The notes under the pieces: generated by a model
The model's input: the letters and a program-made list of their open reading frames with translations, nothing else
The model's database searches: none
What the model was told of the DNA's origin: nothing
Shown: one piece after another, positions 9,375 through 21,000 of the stretch
Position numbering within the stretch: the stretch's first letter is position 1
Layout: each line of letters opens with the position of its first letter
Source: Cochliopodium minus
Taxonomy: Eukaryota; Discosea; Himatismenida; Cochliopodiidae
NCBI GenBank assembly: GCA_024220525.1
Contig: JAMYWO010000179.1
Coordinates: 24,803-82,096 of the forward strand
Direction: 5' to 3'
DNA: 57,294 nucleotides
Program-made: the position numbers and the translations under genes

Positions 9375-11067
9375 ATGGAAGATATTCCACCACCTAAAAA
9401 CTTTGATGATTTGCCCAAATATCTCAAAGAAAACATCTTTTTGGAGATTGATGATCTCAAGGAATTGGGGAGATTGAGAAGAGTGTGCAAAAGTTGGAAG
9501 AATGGTTAGATTTTTCCAAAATAAAAACCAAATAAATTATGGAGATCATATTTTTATTATATGTGATATATATCAAAAAAATCTTGAATTTTTCAAAATT
9601 TAAAGTATCAAATTTTTGAGTTCTGTTTATATCAGATTATTTCAAATTATAATGCTTGAAATCATGGTGATTACTGATAAATGAAATCACTTAATCATAA
9701 CAACGCTTTCAAATGATTTTACAAAAAAATATTTTGGGGAATGCTCATTATGCCCCAGAATAACATATCTTTATTAGAGAGTAAAATATTTTATTTTTTG
9801 CTTAAATTTCGATGTGATAAAGTATTTAATTTCTGAGCAAAAAAAAAAAATTTTATAAACTTATTAGATCAAAAATTTAATATATAAAAGGAATTTTATA
9901 TATAGAATTCAATTGAATTAATTCACATATATCTGTATTATATCTGTATTTAAATTTTTTTATAATGAATTTTTTATCCCTCAAAATTTATAGTGATTGA
10001 TAATTCAGAGAATGAAAGTTTGAAGAGAATTGAACAAAGGAGAATAGAATATTGTGAATTCAATAAAGATAAAGAATGGAGAGAATATAGACAAAAAATG
10101 CATTTTAGCACAGATAGTAATTAATAAATTAAAAATGAAATAAAAAATAAAAAAATATAAAAAACATAATAAAAAAATTTAAAAATAAACTCACAATTCA
10201 ATAAATAAAAAATTCTTTATTTATTTTAGATCCTTATTTTGATGATGAAGATGGAACAAGTTGTGGATGTTGCATTGGGGAACTTTGTTACATTACTAAT
10301 TTAGGAGGAGGATGTACTTTTTTGATGTGTGCTTGTATATGTGGAACAACTGATGATGATGATTGTTGGTAAAAAAAAAACTATTTTGAAATTTTTTTTT
10401 ATTTAATTTTTTTTTAAAATAAATCAAGTTCCAATGTTTGTACAATTTTTTTAAATTTTTTTTTATTTTTATTTTTATTTTTACTTTTATTTTTATTTTT
10501 ATTTTATTTTTATTTTTATTTTTTCTTTTTAATAAATTTGATAGGTGCTATTCCTTTGGGCTTTGCGACAATGATATGTGGTTTGCCTCTTCTGATTATA
10601 GGATTATTCATGGAATTTTTTAGATGTTTGGCATGGGCTATTACAATTGGTTATTGCAATGTGAATTTTTATTTAATGATTTTTTTGAATTATTATTTTT
10701 TATTTATCTTTTTTTTATTTTGTTTTAAATTTATTTTTTTAATAAAGAGGCAGAGGTATTGTCGATGTTATTTTTATGTTTACCCTACAGGATATGACGG
10801 TACAAATTATTTGGTTAATTGTTGGGATGGTATGTGTTGGGGAATTTGTTGTTCTTGCAGGTTAATTTTTTAGTTTATTATTATTTTTTTTTTTTCATTA
10901 TTTTTTAATTGTTTTTTTAATTTTTTTAATTCAATTATGGAGGTTCATTTCTTTATTATTTTTTTATTCTATTATTTTTTTTTCCATTATTTTTTTATTT
11001 TATTTTTTTATTCTAATTATTTTTCAAATTTTAAATTAATATCAATTATAGAGGCTACGGTGGGTGA
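9375..11067 (+). CDS. F-box, Cys-rich, membrane-segment protein (copy 2)
   Basis: Same six-exon plan as copy 1. ATG at 9375 opens MEDIPPPKNFDDLPKYLKEN (F-box). Next come ERRIEYCEFNKDKEW, the Cys cluster DGTSCGCCIGELCYITNLGG and LMCACICG, then IPLGFATMICGLPLLIIGLF and FFRCLAWAITIGYCN. Later exons give RQRYCRCYFYVYPTGYDG and NCWDGMCWGICCSCR, ending GYGG with TGA at 11065-11067. The C terminus is more Cys-rich than in copy 1. Intron 1 is about 490 bp, against about 80 bp in copy 1, so about 400 bp were inserted or lost. Exon 1 and exon 3 are nearly identical between the copies and the C termini have diverged. Function is unknown; SCF adaptor at a membrane is inference. Confidence 0.65.
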
Positions 11068-11251
11068 CATCGGATCAAACAGGTGATTCATGGGATCATA
11101 TTATGGAATAATAAATTAACTTGAAATAAAAAATAAATAACTTTTGAACAAGAAAAATTAAAACTTTGAAGAAAATTAGAAAATTAGAAAGGATTCAAGC
11201 GAATTTTTTTTTTTTTTTTGAGAATTGTTAAATTTTAAATAGCCATAAAGA

Positions 11252-12850
11252 TTATTTGTTTAGTTTAACAGAGTTTTTAGTGAGCTTTTTAAACAGAAGA
11301 GAAGTGTCCTTTAGTTTGCAATCTTTAGGAGAAATGCAAAAAGAAATGATGTGGAAAAGCACAAACTTGGGTAAGGGAAACTTGCTTCTCAACCCAAAAA
11401 TAAATTTTCTGAAAAGAAAAAGGAGATTGATCACCAACTTTGTTTCATCTTTAAGATCAACAAACACTTTCTCGTTAAATTTCTTGAAAAGGGGGAAAGG
11501 ATATGAAGAAAACTCTCTGTCAGGACAATAAATTGGACGATTGCGAGAAGGTTCAGTGGAAACATCGTGAAATTGTTGGAAAACAATGTGTGATAAACTT
11601 TGTTCTGCAGAGATTCGTTTGGAAGGATTTAAAACTAAAAGTTTTTTCATTAAATCAAGCATTTCATTATTAGTGACGAACCCAAAATGTTCTTCAAAGT
11701 TTTTAGGAGGAGAATTATTTATGGATTGCATCATAATTCCAATATAATCTGAATCAATACTTTCTATATCTTCCTCTGTTGGGTTACCGAAGACTTTTAT
11801 AATAGCGGCGAGTTGAGTTAAAGTAGAAACACATGGGAAGATAGGTTTTTCGAGGTACATCTCTCCAATGGTGCATCCCAACGCCCACATATCTACTCCT
11901 TTCCCCAATTTTTTGGAGCCTGTGAGTATTTCAATTGGTGTATACCATTTTGAGAGGTTTGTTTCAGACTTTTTTTTTTAAAGGGATATAAATGTATTAG
12001 TAAAAATATTAATATTTAAAAAAATGATTTTAATTAATGTGAAATAAATAATGGAATTTAAGGTAAAACAAATAAATATTTTGAAAGGAAAATTAAACAA
12101 TTACAATCCCATCGTTTTTATTCAATAGAGAAACAGAAAAGATCCAGTCACCTAATCTTATAGTGCAATCAGAATTCAAAAGCACATTTGGTGGCTTTAA
12201 AAGAGATTTTATTAGAAAAAATAATTTAATATTTAAAAACAATTAAAATTAATTTAAACTTTTTTTTCAAAATAGAAATAAAAATACTTTTAAGTTTAAA
12301 TGTATGATTTCGACAGAGTGAACGTATTCAAGTGCTTTCACTAATTGATAAGTGATGTATACTATATGGATGTCTTCAAGAATTTTTGATTTTATGGCAG
12401 TTTTCAAATCTGTTTCGCAAAACTCATAAACCATGAAACAGTCTTTGCCATGATCCAACTTGATTGATTTGTAAAGTTTTATTATATTTTCGTGGTTCAA
12501 TTTTTTTAAAAAGTGGATTTCTTTGTATATGAGTTTCATATCTAAACAATTAATTGTTGATTAAATCTTTGAAAATTGATTGAAAATTGATTGAAAATTC
12601 ATTATTAATGTTTTGCCATTCATATTTGTACTGATGTCAAAACATTTCTTTATTGCCACCATCTTTTCATTTTTCTTATCTTTCGCCTTCCATACACTTG
12701 TAAAACTCTTTAATCGTGATTATATAAATTATCAAAAATTATTAATTTAAAAAACATATCAGATTAGATTTTGGTTACTCCATTTCCGATTCTCTGGTTT
12801 ATCTCATACCTATCAAAAATTCCTGTTTCTTTTGGGAATATTTCATCCAT
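11252..12850 (-). CDS. ERK7/MAPK15-type kinase with degenerate catalytic motifs (predicted pseudokinase)
   Basis: Five exons: 12850-12779, 12707-12632, 12541-12288, 12194-12105 and 11968-11252. The N-lobe has VWKAKDKKNEKMVAIKK, which keeps the VAIK lysine and resembles ERK7/MAPK15. Then come LNHENIIKLYKS and YEFCETDL. The catalytic loop reads IIHLNLKPPN where IIHRDLKPSN is expected, so the catalytic Asp is Asn and the Arg is Leu. DFG reads DWI in RLGDWIFS. The activation segment reads SETNLSKWYTPIEIL, so the MAPK TxY pair is absent and APE is PIE. The C-lobe is normal (VDMWALGCTIGEMYLEKPIF, LLVLNPSKRISAEQSLSH). A C-terminal extension contains LPKFVLFHIISFCISP, faintly F-box-like. Phosphotransfer is probably lost and a scaffold role is likely. 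Confidence 0.8.
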
Positions 12851-13084
12851 TTTTTTTTTTTTTTTGGAAAAAGGAATTTGTTTTGTAGATGTAGAATCAA
12901 TCCTTGATGGTCCATAACCATATGTGACAAATTTCGATTGTTTTGCCTTTTTTAATTCGATATTTTTATTTTTTTTTTGATTCGATGATTTATTTCTCTG
13001 AATGATTTACTAAGAAAAAGTAAATTTGTGGTTTGAAAGAGCACGTTGAATGTTCGTTCAAAGTTTGTTGATGTTTGTTTTTGA

Positions 13085-14181
13085 ATGAAAAATCATATAA
13101 TGAATAAAAAAAAAATGGATCAGAAAGAATTTGAACTGATGAAACAAAAATTGAGAGGCCAATTATTGATCAATAAACCCAAATCGAATGTGATCCGAGA
13201 AGAGATTAAAATAGATTCGAATAATAAAGAAGATCTCACACTGGAAAGTTTGGCAGAGAAATATAAGTCCAAAAAACAAGCAATAAAACATCCTCAATCA
13301 AATGAAGATGATCATCAAAGTACGATGTGGCTATATGACGAAAAATTGATCAAGGAGCTGAGTGATAAGGAGAAAGAGAGGGATGATGATAACGATGATG
13401 ATAATAAGATAGAAATTAGAAAAATTACAACTAATGATCAAATACATGTATCAATTAATCCATTTCTTTCTTACACCAACGTCATATATATTTTTCGCAT
13501 TAAATTTTTTTAATTTATTTTTTTTATTTTAGCTGAAAATTTTTTTATTTTTTTGAATAAATTAATTTTAAAATTAAGTTGGAAATTGATGAAAAAGAAT
13601 ATATGGAATGGGAAACATTTGAGAAAAACATATTCGATAAGATCTTCTCAAAGAACAGCGAAGGGAATTATCTCGATCACAAAAACCCCGCCATTATATT
13701 CAAAGATGCTCACATAACCCACAAATTGGGTAAAATTACTTTTAAATTATTTTACTACTTTAATTTCACTCATTTATTTTCATCTATTTTTTTAATTATT
13801 GATTATTTTTAAATATTTTTTTATTTTTATTTTTAGTAAATTATTTATTTTTATTTTTTTGGTTTTTTTTAAATTTTTTAATTGAATAAAAAATATCTTA
13901 AAAAATTTTTTTATTATTTATTCAATATTTTATTTTTATTTTATTTTTTTCATTGTAATTGGTTTTTTTTTAATTCGTAAAGGTTTAGAAGACACTGCGA
14001 AGAACCAATCATTAATTTTGTACGAAATAATAAAAAGAGAATCAAAAAGAAGTATGACATTCAGAAAGTTGATAGGGTTAATTTATTATCAAAGATTAAA
14101 GCATTCCGATAGAGGTCTCATTCCTATTTCCTTTGATCTAGGGAAAAATGCTTCTGCTTTCGTTGATAGTGCATTTGATTG
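13085..14181 (+). CDS. Unrecognised charged protein, 3' end lost at an assembly gap
   Basis: Three exons: 13085 to about 13450, about 13580-13731, and about 13983-14181. The start is one of two Met codons (13085 or a little downstream; MDQKEFELMKQKLRGQL is plausible). The first exon is lysine/glutamate-rich with an acidic Asp run. The second has YMEWETFEKNIFDKIFSKN. The third has RKLIGLIYYQRLKHSDRG and FDLGKNASAFVDSAFDW, which looks like the most conserved part. No family is recognised. A GTTTAA donor at 14182 leads into (ATTTTTT)n and the one-base gap at 14340. No stop-containing exon follows, so the 3' end is missing. Head-to-head with the pseudokinase, 234 bp apart. Confidence 0.6.
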
Positions 14182-14245
14182 GTTTAAAAAAAATTTAATA
14201 TTTTTTGGAATGATTTATATTTTTTTTTAAGATTTTTTTTAAAAT

Positions 14246-14425
14246 CTGTTAACATATTTTTTTATTTTTTATTTTTTATTTTTTATTTTTTGGTTTTTAT
14301 TTTTTATTTTTTATTTTTTATTTTTTATTTTTTATTTTTNATAAAAAATAAAAAAATAAAAAATAAAAAATAAAAAATAAAAAATAAAAAATAAAAAATA
14401 AAAAATAAAAAATAAAATAGAATAT
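14246..14425 (+). repeat. Inverted microsatellite around a single n at 14340
   Basis: On the left the repeat is (ATTTTTT)n; immediately right of the single n it turns into its reverse complement (AAAAAAT)n. The left gene on plus and the right gene on minus both run into it without 3' ends. This is most simply a contig join through sense-T-rich introns of two convergent genes, hiding sequence of unknown length. Confidence 0.75.
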
Positions 14426-14468
14426 AAAAAAAATTTCATTTTAAATTTTTAAAAAGAATTTTTTTTAC

Positions 14469-15315
14469 ATTTTTGTAACGCAAAATGATAAACTCTAAAA
14501 TACTCTTTTCAAACATGCTGTATTTGGCAGCTAGCAAAATCAAATTGTTCCCATCCTAGAATTAAGTGATCAATTTTAATTTTTTATTTTTTTTATTTTT
14601 AATTTTAATTTTATTTTTATTTTTTCATTTTTTTTCATTTTTTTTTTTATTTTTAGTTTTAATTTTATTTTTATTTTTAATAATACCTTTTTATTACAAT
14701 AATGAAAATCCAACAAATCTTTTTCAACCAAAACTTGAAGAAGATCAAGTTTCTCATATTTCAAAACGAGATCAACAATGCTGAAACCATTTGAATCGAA
14801 AGTTTCGAAAAAGAGTTGGTTTTTTTTCGCGTTTTTAATTTTATTTTTTTCGTTTTCGTTTTCATTTTCAAAAATGATATTTCTTTTACCCTCTCCTCCT
14901 TCTTCTTCCTTCTCGTTTTCTTTCAACAAATCTATCTCCCCCAAAACCAGCTCTAACATCTTTTTGTCTCCGTATTGAACACAAAGATGGTACACTGTCT
15001 CCCCCTTTATTTCCTCTTTTTAATTTTGATTATTAAAATTTTTAATTAAAAACTGCCACATGATATTAGAATGTACTCTATTGTATTTCAAAAATATAAA
15101 ATATCTGTTTTATTTTTTTATGAATTTATAAAATGATTGAGATTGACACCCAATTCCTGGATATAATTACCTGCAAGCCTTTTTTTTTCTTCCACGTTCT
15201 TGGATAATAGGATTTTGGTATTTTTATAATCATTTGCCCTAATAACTTCGACTATTTTTAAATCATCTGAAGCATCAATAGGATCAAACATTTCATAAAA
15301 TTCTTCATCTTTCAT
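14469..15315 (-). CDS. Ankyrin-repeat-like protein, 3' end lost at the gap
   Basis: Exon 1 (15315 to about 15172) starts MKDEEFYEMFDPIDASDDL and ends before a clear GTAATT donor. Exon 2 (about 15019-14690) contains ETVYHLCVQYGDKKMLELVL, a Glu/Asn-rich insert, and NGFSIVDLVLKYEKLDLLQV. Exon 3 (about 14556-14469) begins DGNNLILLAA. The repeating G-x-(T/S)-hydrophobic-hydrophobic-hydrophobic pattern about 30 residues apart is that of ankyrin repeats, though the TPLH signature is degenerate. A donor at 14468 leads into the A-rich side of the 14340 join, so the C-terminal part is missing. Function is unknown; ankyrin repeats mediate protein binding. Confidence 0.6.
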
Positions 15316-15502
15316 TTATTTCACTTTTTAAGCTATGACTATTTTTTTTAATTTGATAAAAATGATCAAAAAAAAAAATTAAGATTTCAAAAAGAAAAGT
15401 GAAAAGAGAATTCTAACAGATAATAAATTTATTTTCAAAGAAAATACTTGACAAAAAAAAAAAAGACTTTTTTTTCATTTAAATGAAAATCTCAATAATT
15501 TT

Positions 15503-16837
15503 CTAATTGTTTTCTTCGACATGAGTAATGTGCTTGTAAAAATACTCTTTGATAGTGTCTTTAAAGCTTTCGAAATACACACTCTCAATATCATTGTGTC
15601 CTGCTCCATCAATAAACAAAGTTTCCTTTATAAAAAAAAAAGAGTAAAACAACTTGGACAAAAGGAAGAAGATTTACGAGCTTATCTTTGTTAACTCTTT
15701 CAGATAATTCTTTTCCATGTCTCCAATTAATTACAGTGTCATTCTTGCCATGAATAATCAAAATGGGGAGATTAATCTTTGAAATATATCCTGGAAAAAA
15801 AAAAGATTATTTATCTTTTCAATCTTGATTTTAATAAACATCTTTTGATCATTATATATCAAGATCTTTGAATGTAAAATACAATCATAACATATTAAAG
15901 AAATTTTACCAATATTAGGAAAAATATCAACAGGAAGAGTGAATGGCAGTTTTGCAACAACACGAATAGCACTCAAAAAGGGACTAATGATAAAGATGGA
16001 TTAAAACAATTAGTATAATCAAGTAATTTGTTTTATTATAAGAATAGATGTTCGTTTATACCTTTGGAGAATCAAACCTGCGCATGCTTGTTTCTTGTTG
16101 CAAAGTCTGGAAGCCAAATAACACTATAATATGTTTAAGATGAAAATTTTAAATTTTGTATTTCTTAAAAGAAAAATCATACAGATGGTCCTGGGAATGA
16201 GTATTTGTAATTTATTTAACATATTTCAATTTTTATACATACCTGTGCCAAGACTCCTCCCCCACAAAATTATCTTTTCAGATTTTATATTCAATTTTTC
16301 TAACATGAATTTATATACAGATTTGATATCATCCTCTGCCAACTTTTCATTTGGTTTGATTTTTTGTCCTTCAATGATATAATTTTTAAAATCCTCTCGA
16401 TGTGTTTTGGGATGGCTCGCACTATATCTATAGTGGGAGGACAATTAATTATTGAGAAATTTTTTGATCTTTTATTTACCCACTGTAATCATATACCACA
16501 ATATTCACATTGAATTCTGCAGATAAAGTTTTTATAAGATCTTGTGTATGGAAAATATCTTCTGCATTTCCATGTGAGTAAAGAACACTAAATTCGGAAC
16601 TAAAAGTTTTGAATATTAGTTTATATTTAAAATCTGAATTATGTTTTAATTATTTTGTGAGTGAGTGAATTGGCAAGTATCTATTTATTACCCTTCATTT
16701 TGATAATAAAAAACAGGAATGATATTTTCCTTTGTTTCCACCCAATAAAATTTTCTTTCATCATTATTATCCATTTCTAAATTTTCAAAAAAAGTCTTTG
16801 GTGGAAAGAAAGCATAACGAGAGGTAATTGATCCCAT
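15503..16837 (-). CDS. ABHD17-type serine hydrolase (probable depalmitoylase)
   Basis: About eight exons from ATG 16837 to TAG 15503-15505. Motifs in order: SRYAFFPP (the ABHD17-like KLAFLPP region), SHGNAEDIF (oxyanion HGN), VVYDYSGYSAS, nucleophile elbow ILWGRSLGTGPS, QSPFLSAIRVV, ILIIHGKNDTVI (catalytic Asp), FIDGAGHNDIE (catalytic His). The triad Ser-Asp-His is complete. Animal ABHD17 proteins are anchored by palmitoylated N-terminal cysteines. Here the protein instead starts MGSITS, which fits an N-myristoylation site (Gly2, Ser6). Bases 16190-16183 form an 8-nt microexon supplying the GPS residues after the nucleophile. Likely substrates are S-acylated membrane proteins, by family analogy. 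Confidence 0.85.
16183..16190 (-). other. 8-nt microexon in the ABHD17-type gene
   Basis: Sense sequence CAG|GACCATCT|GTATG. Without it the frame fails between GRSLGT(G) and YLASR. With it the protein reads GTGPS followed by CYLASR, matching the family pattern. Both flanking splice signals are present. Confidence 0.75.
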
Positions 16838-17000
16838 CAATAACTGTTTTTATTATTTATTTGGATATCAGACAATTTTTTTTTAATTTTTTGTTTTATG
16901 ATTTTTGAATACTCTAATATGTGAATCATCTTTGTTGGAGAGAATATCACATATAAATATTAATAAGACATTTGAAAAAATAATTTAATAAGACATTGAA

Positions 17001-17935
17001 CTAATTATGGTAAGAAATTCCATACAATTCATCTTTATCTGAAGCATTTTCGGTATTAAAGGGTTGAATATTTTTGTTCAATTCATCATTGATTTTGATA
17101 AGATGAGAAGAAAGTTCTTTGAGAATGATCTCCTCTTTTATCCATTCATCATTTTCATTATTATTCAAAAAATTCTCAACATCCAATTTCTCACTGCAAT
17201 AAAGAATATTTTTATTTTCTGTTGTATTATTATTATCGTTAGTGTTATTTTGGATTTTATTGTTATTTTCTTGGATGGCGATTAAAAGAATTCTACAGAA
17301 TTGAGATTGAGATTGAACAATGATATTCTCTGTGATTTTTCTTGCATTATCAGCAGCTATATCATTTATTTTGGAATAATTTCTTTCTTCTCTTTTATTG
17401 ATTTCATTTTCTTTTTTGATTATCCTTTTATTTTCTCTCTGCTTCGCCAAAAACTGTTGTTTATCAACCCCTTCTTTATTCCCACAATTTTTGCAACTAC
17501 ATTCATCTTTACATAATTCCCTTCTCTGATAACATTCACAATAATTCTTCAAACACCCCGATTTTTTACAATTACATCCTCTTTTGAGGGGTTTTTGCTT
17601 ATCCAAATTTTCTCTCAATGCTTTCAAAAATGATTCGTTTGTTTTTTTATTTTCGCATCCTTCACATTGACAATTTGGATGGCAAAATGAATTGACAAAG
17701 AAACATTCACAATAACTATTAAAATTCAAAAGTGTAACTATAATATTTGAAATATTCCAAAATGTTACTTCTTTAAGCATTTTGTGTTTTTACATTTGCA
17801 TCCTCTTTGATTATCTTCATTTTCTTCATTTTTATTTTCTTCATCTAATTTATTTTCTTCTCCAATATCAATTTTCTTTCCTTGATTATCTAGATTTTCA
17901 TCCTCCACTTGTTCATTCTCCAATTTTCTCTTCAT
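17001..17935 (-). CDS. Tesmin/LIN54-type CXC-domain DNA-binding protein
   Basis: Two exons, 17935 to about 17774 and about 17717-17001. The intron falls inside the first CXC motif, joining CKNTKCLK to NYCECF in phase. Two cysteine-rich CXC repeats are complete: RGCKCKNTKCLKNYCECF with CHPNCQCEGCENK, and RGCNCKKSGCLKNYCECY with CKDECSCKNCGNK. They are separated by a 30-residue spacer, the tesmin/TSO1 arrangement that binds CHR-type DNA elements (TTYGAA) in LIN54. The N terminus is acidic, and the C-terminal half is Asn/Glu-rich and probably helical. It would act in the nucleus, perhaps in a MuvB-like cell-cycle repressor; the complex is inference. Divergent from NUP155, 146 bp apart. Confidence 0.88.
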
Positions 17936-18081
17936 TTTTTTTTTTATATAAAATATTCTTATCAATCATTGTAATCAAACAAATTTAAAAATATATTCCC
18001 TATCAAATCCATTGATCTATCTACCAAACTTTCATATTTATTTTTAATTTTGTTTTTTATAAAAAAAAAAGGGATAGAAAG

Positions 18082-21000
18082 ATGGAAGATGATGATTTCT
18101 TGCCTGTGACATCAATAATAGAAAATCTGAATGAAAAAATTGAAATACAAGAAAATATAGAGGTTTGGAAGGATCAAATCATACAACAACAAAAAAAATA
18201 TGAGATTTTAAAGATTGCACAAACAAATTTAGAGAATTTTTACAACAATTTTAGACCTACCGAAAATAAATTGCATCTTATTTCAAAATTACCTTCCAAT
18301 TCTTCTTCTAAAAGAATTCCTTTTCCTGATATTGTGGATACAAATGTTCATTTGATAGGAAGTTTTTCAGAAATCAATAGATCATGGATAACAATAGATC
18401 AAAGGATAATTATTTGGAATCCTTCTAATTTGTAAGTATTAATCAAATTTAAATTAATTTATAACGGTATATCTCCTAATTTGATTATTAAAGGTCTGAG
18501 ATTACATTTTGGGATTTAAAAGAAAATCAAATCATTATAGGTGTTGAATTAGTTAAACCAAAACAAGGATATTTTGAAGAAAATATCTATTATCTTTTGG
18601 TGCTCGTTACCCCAACTGATATAACTCTTTTGACAGTTTCCTATTCAGATAATAACCCAAATAAAGAAATTATACTGAATAACCGTAAATTTTTTTGTTG
18701 ATTTTAACATATTTAAGCAAAAAATAATTTTATTTACTTGAAAAGCTAATTTGAATGTGAGCACAGATAAATTGGAGATGAAAGTGTTGGTTGGAAGTGA
18801 AAATGGAAGAATTTTTTTGGGTGGATCAGATGGAAATCTTTATGAAATAGAGTATGGAGAGAATATGAGCTGGTTATTCAATAAAAAATGCACAAAAAAG
18901 AATTTATCACAAGGAAAAATTAATTCTTTCATTCCATCTTTTCTCACATGGAATATTATTGATCCAATTGCGAGAATAAGAGTTGATGATACAAGAAATC
19001 TCTTGTTTACATTATCCAAGAACAAAATAATTTCAATGTATCATTTAGGAAAAGATGGAGTGGAAGCAAACAAGATATGCAGTTTGAATGTCGTAGAAAA
19101 CAAGAAAATAATCAATTTTTCAGATTCCAAATTCGAATTGATGGAGATGTTCTGCATAAACAAATTTGAATCAAAAGATTACCACCTCTTGGTTGTATCC
19201 AACAACAGAATCCTCATTTATCTCACTGCAGAATATGATCAACAAAACAATCCAACCTCTCTCCAAATCAGCCACGTAGAAACGATCGAGCTCAAAGAAG
19301 CACTCTCCATCCAAAAAAGTTATTACAACAATGGAAATCTGATCATCTCCAATAAAAAAGAGGATAGTGAGGAAGAAGAATTGCTTCATTTCCAATTGTT
19401 TCCATTCCCCAACTTGTTTTTGTATCAATCCTTTTCTCTCCACTCCAAAATCCTCTCCATCGACGAGAAAAAAGATTTCCCTTTCTACGATCTCCTCAAA
19501 CAAATCTACTCTGCTTCTGGCGAAAATTTCTTGCTTTCTGGAGAAATCTGCGACAATTTGAATCTCCAACTGTTCCAATCACACAGAGACTTTACGTTTA
19601 TGACAAACAACGGAGTTTATTTTTCCCAAATTTTCTTTCCTAAGCAACAGTTGGCGCTCATCTTATCCAAGAAGTCCTACAAAAATGATTTGGAGTCGTT
19701 TTTCGAGAGTTATGGTATCTCCGACACATTTCTCATGCTTCTTCTTTTGTACTGCGAAAACAGCGAAGAAAATGGAAACGAGAAAGTGAGAATACATGCA
19801 TTAGAGTATTTGATCAACAAGGGAGGAGAGCCCTATTATTTCCAGAACAGACTCATCCACAGTGATTTCTACAACTCGATTTGCCTCTACTTCTCCAAAC
19901 TCGTTTTGAATTACTTGTGGTCTTTACCCCTCAAATCCCTCACACGCATCCACCAGCCCATCTTACACAAGATCTATTCCCAACTTGAACATCTCTCCCT
20001 TTTTATCCAGGAAAACGTCTCCTTTTCTCTCAACGACGTCAAAAATCTCAAGAAAAAAGTTATCAACTATTCTCAAGCCACCAATTTGGAAACCCAGTCC
20101 CTCAAGTCCATTTTGTCTCTCATCGACTATTCTTGTGAGGCCACCCGCATCATCCACTCCCTTTTGCATTATCCACAATTCCACCTCTACATTGAAAACT
20201 TTGAAAAAAATTTCAATTTTTCGCTGAATTTCCGCACCTTTTTGAATCTTGAAGATTCTTCCTTTTTCTACTTTATCCATCTCTTTTATTCCAACATCCC
20301 TTCTTACTCTGAAACGAGACACTACATCGAAGAGATCATCAAGGAGTGTCCCCTTTACTTCAACTCTTTCATTCTCAACAAGTTTCATGCTTTGCGAATC
20401 ATCAAAACAAAGCAATCCATACCTCCTCTTGAAGAAGTCAACTTGTGGAAATCTATTTACCCTTCTTTGGTCTCCATCTTGTCCATCGAAGGTAAAAAAA
20501 AAATATTTTTCTTTCAAATTTCTTTTTCGTTTGTTTATTTTTTATTTTTTATTTTTTATTTTTTATTTTTTATTTTTTATTTTTTATTTTTTATTTTTTA
20601 TTTTTTATTTTTTTTTTCATTTTTCATTTTTTAATTTTTTGTCAATTAATTTTATTTTAAAAAACTTTCAAAAATTTTTTGCACAAAATAAATTTATTGT
20701 TTCGAAAATAAGAAGGAATTGATTAATTTTTAATTCATTTTTCATTTTTTAAAAAAAAAAGAATCACTGTCATTGTTGGAAAGATTCAAAGAGATAGAAT
20801 ACTACGAAGGATACATCAAATTCGCATTCGCACTCCACCAATACCACCAATCCCCGAAATTCTTCGAACCAATAAACCTCCTCTTAGAACACACCCAATC
20901 TCTTCACCTCCCCTCCTTCAAGGAGATACGCGACCTCTCCTTCTCTCTTTTCTCGGAGGATTTCCATTTTTACATTTACCAGCAGTTTTTGGATCACAAC

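Noticed and set aside
14246-14425. Hairpin as terminator or mobile-element inverted repeat
   Set aside because: The arms are simple microsatellite with an n at the centre; an assembly join explains them better.
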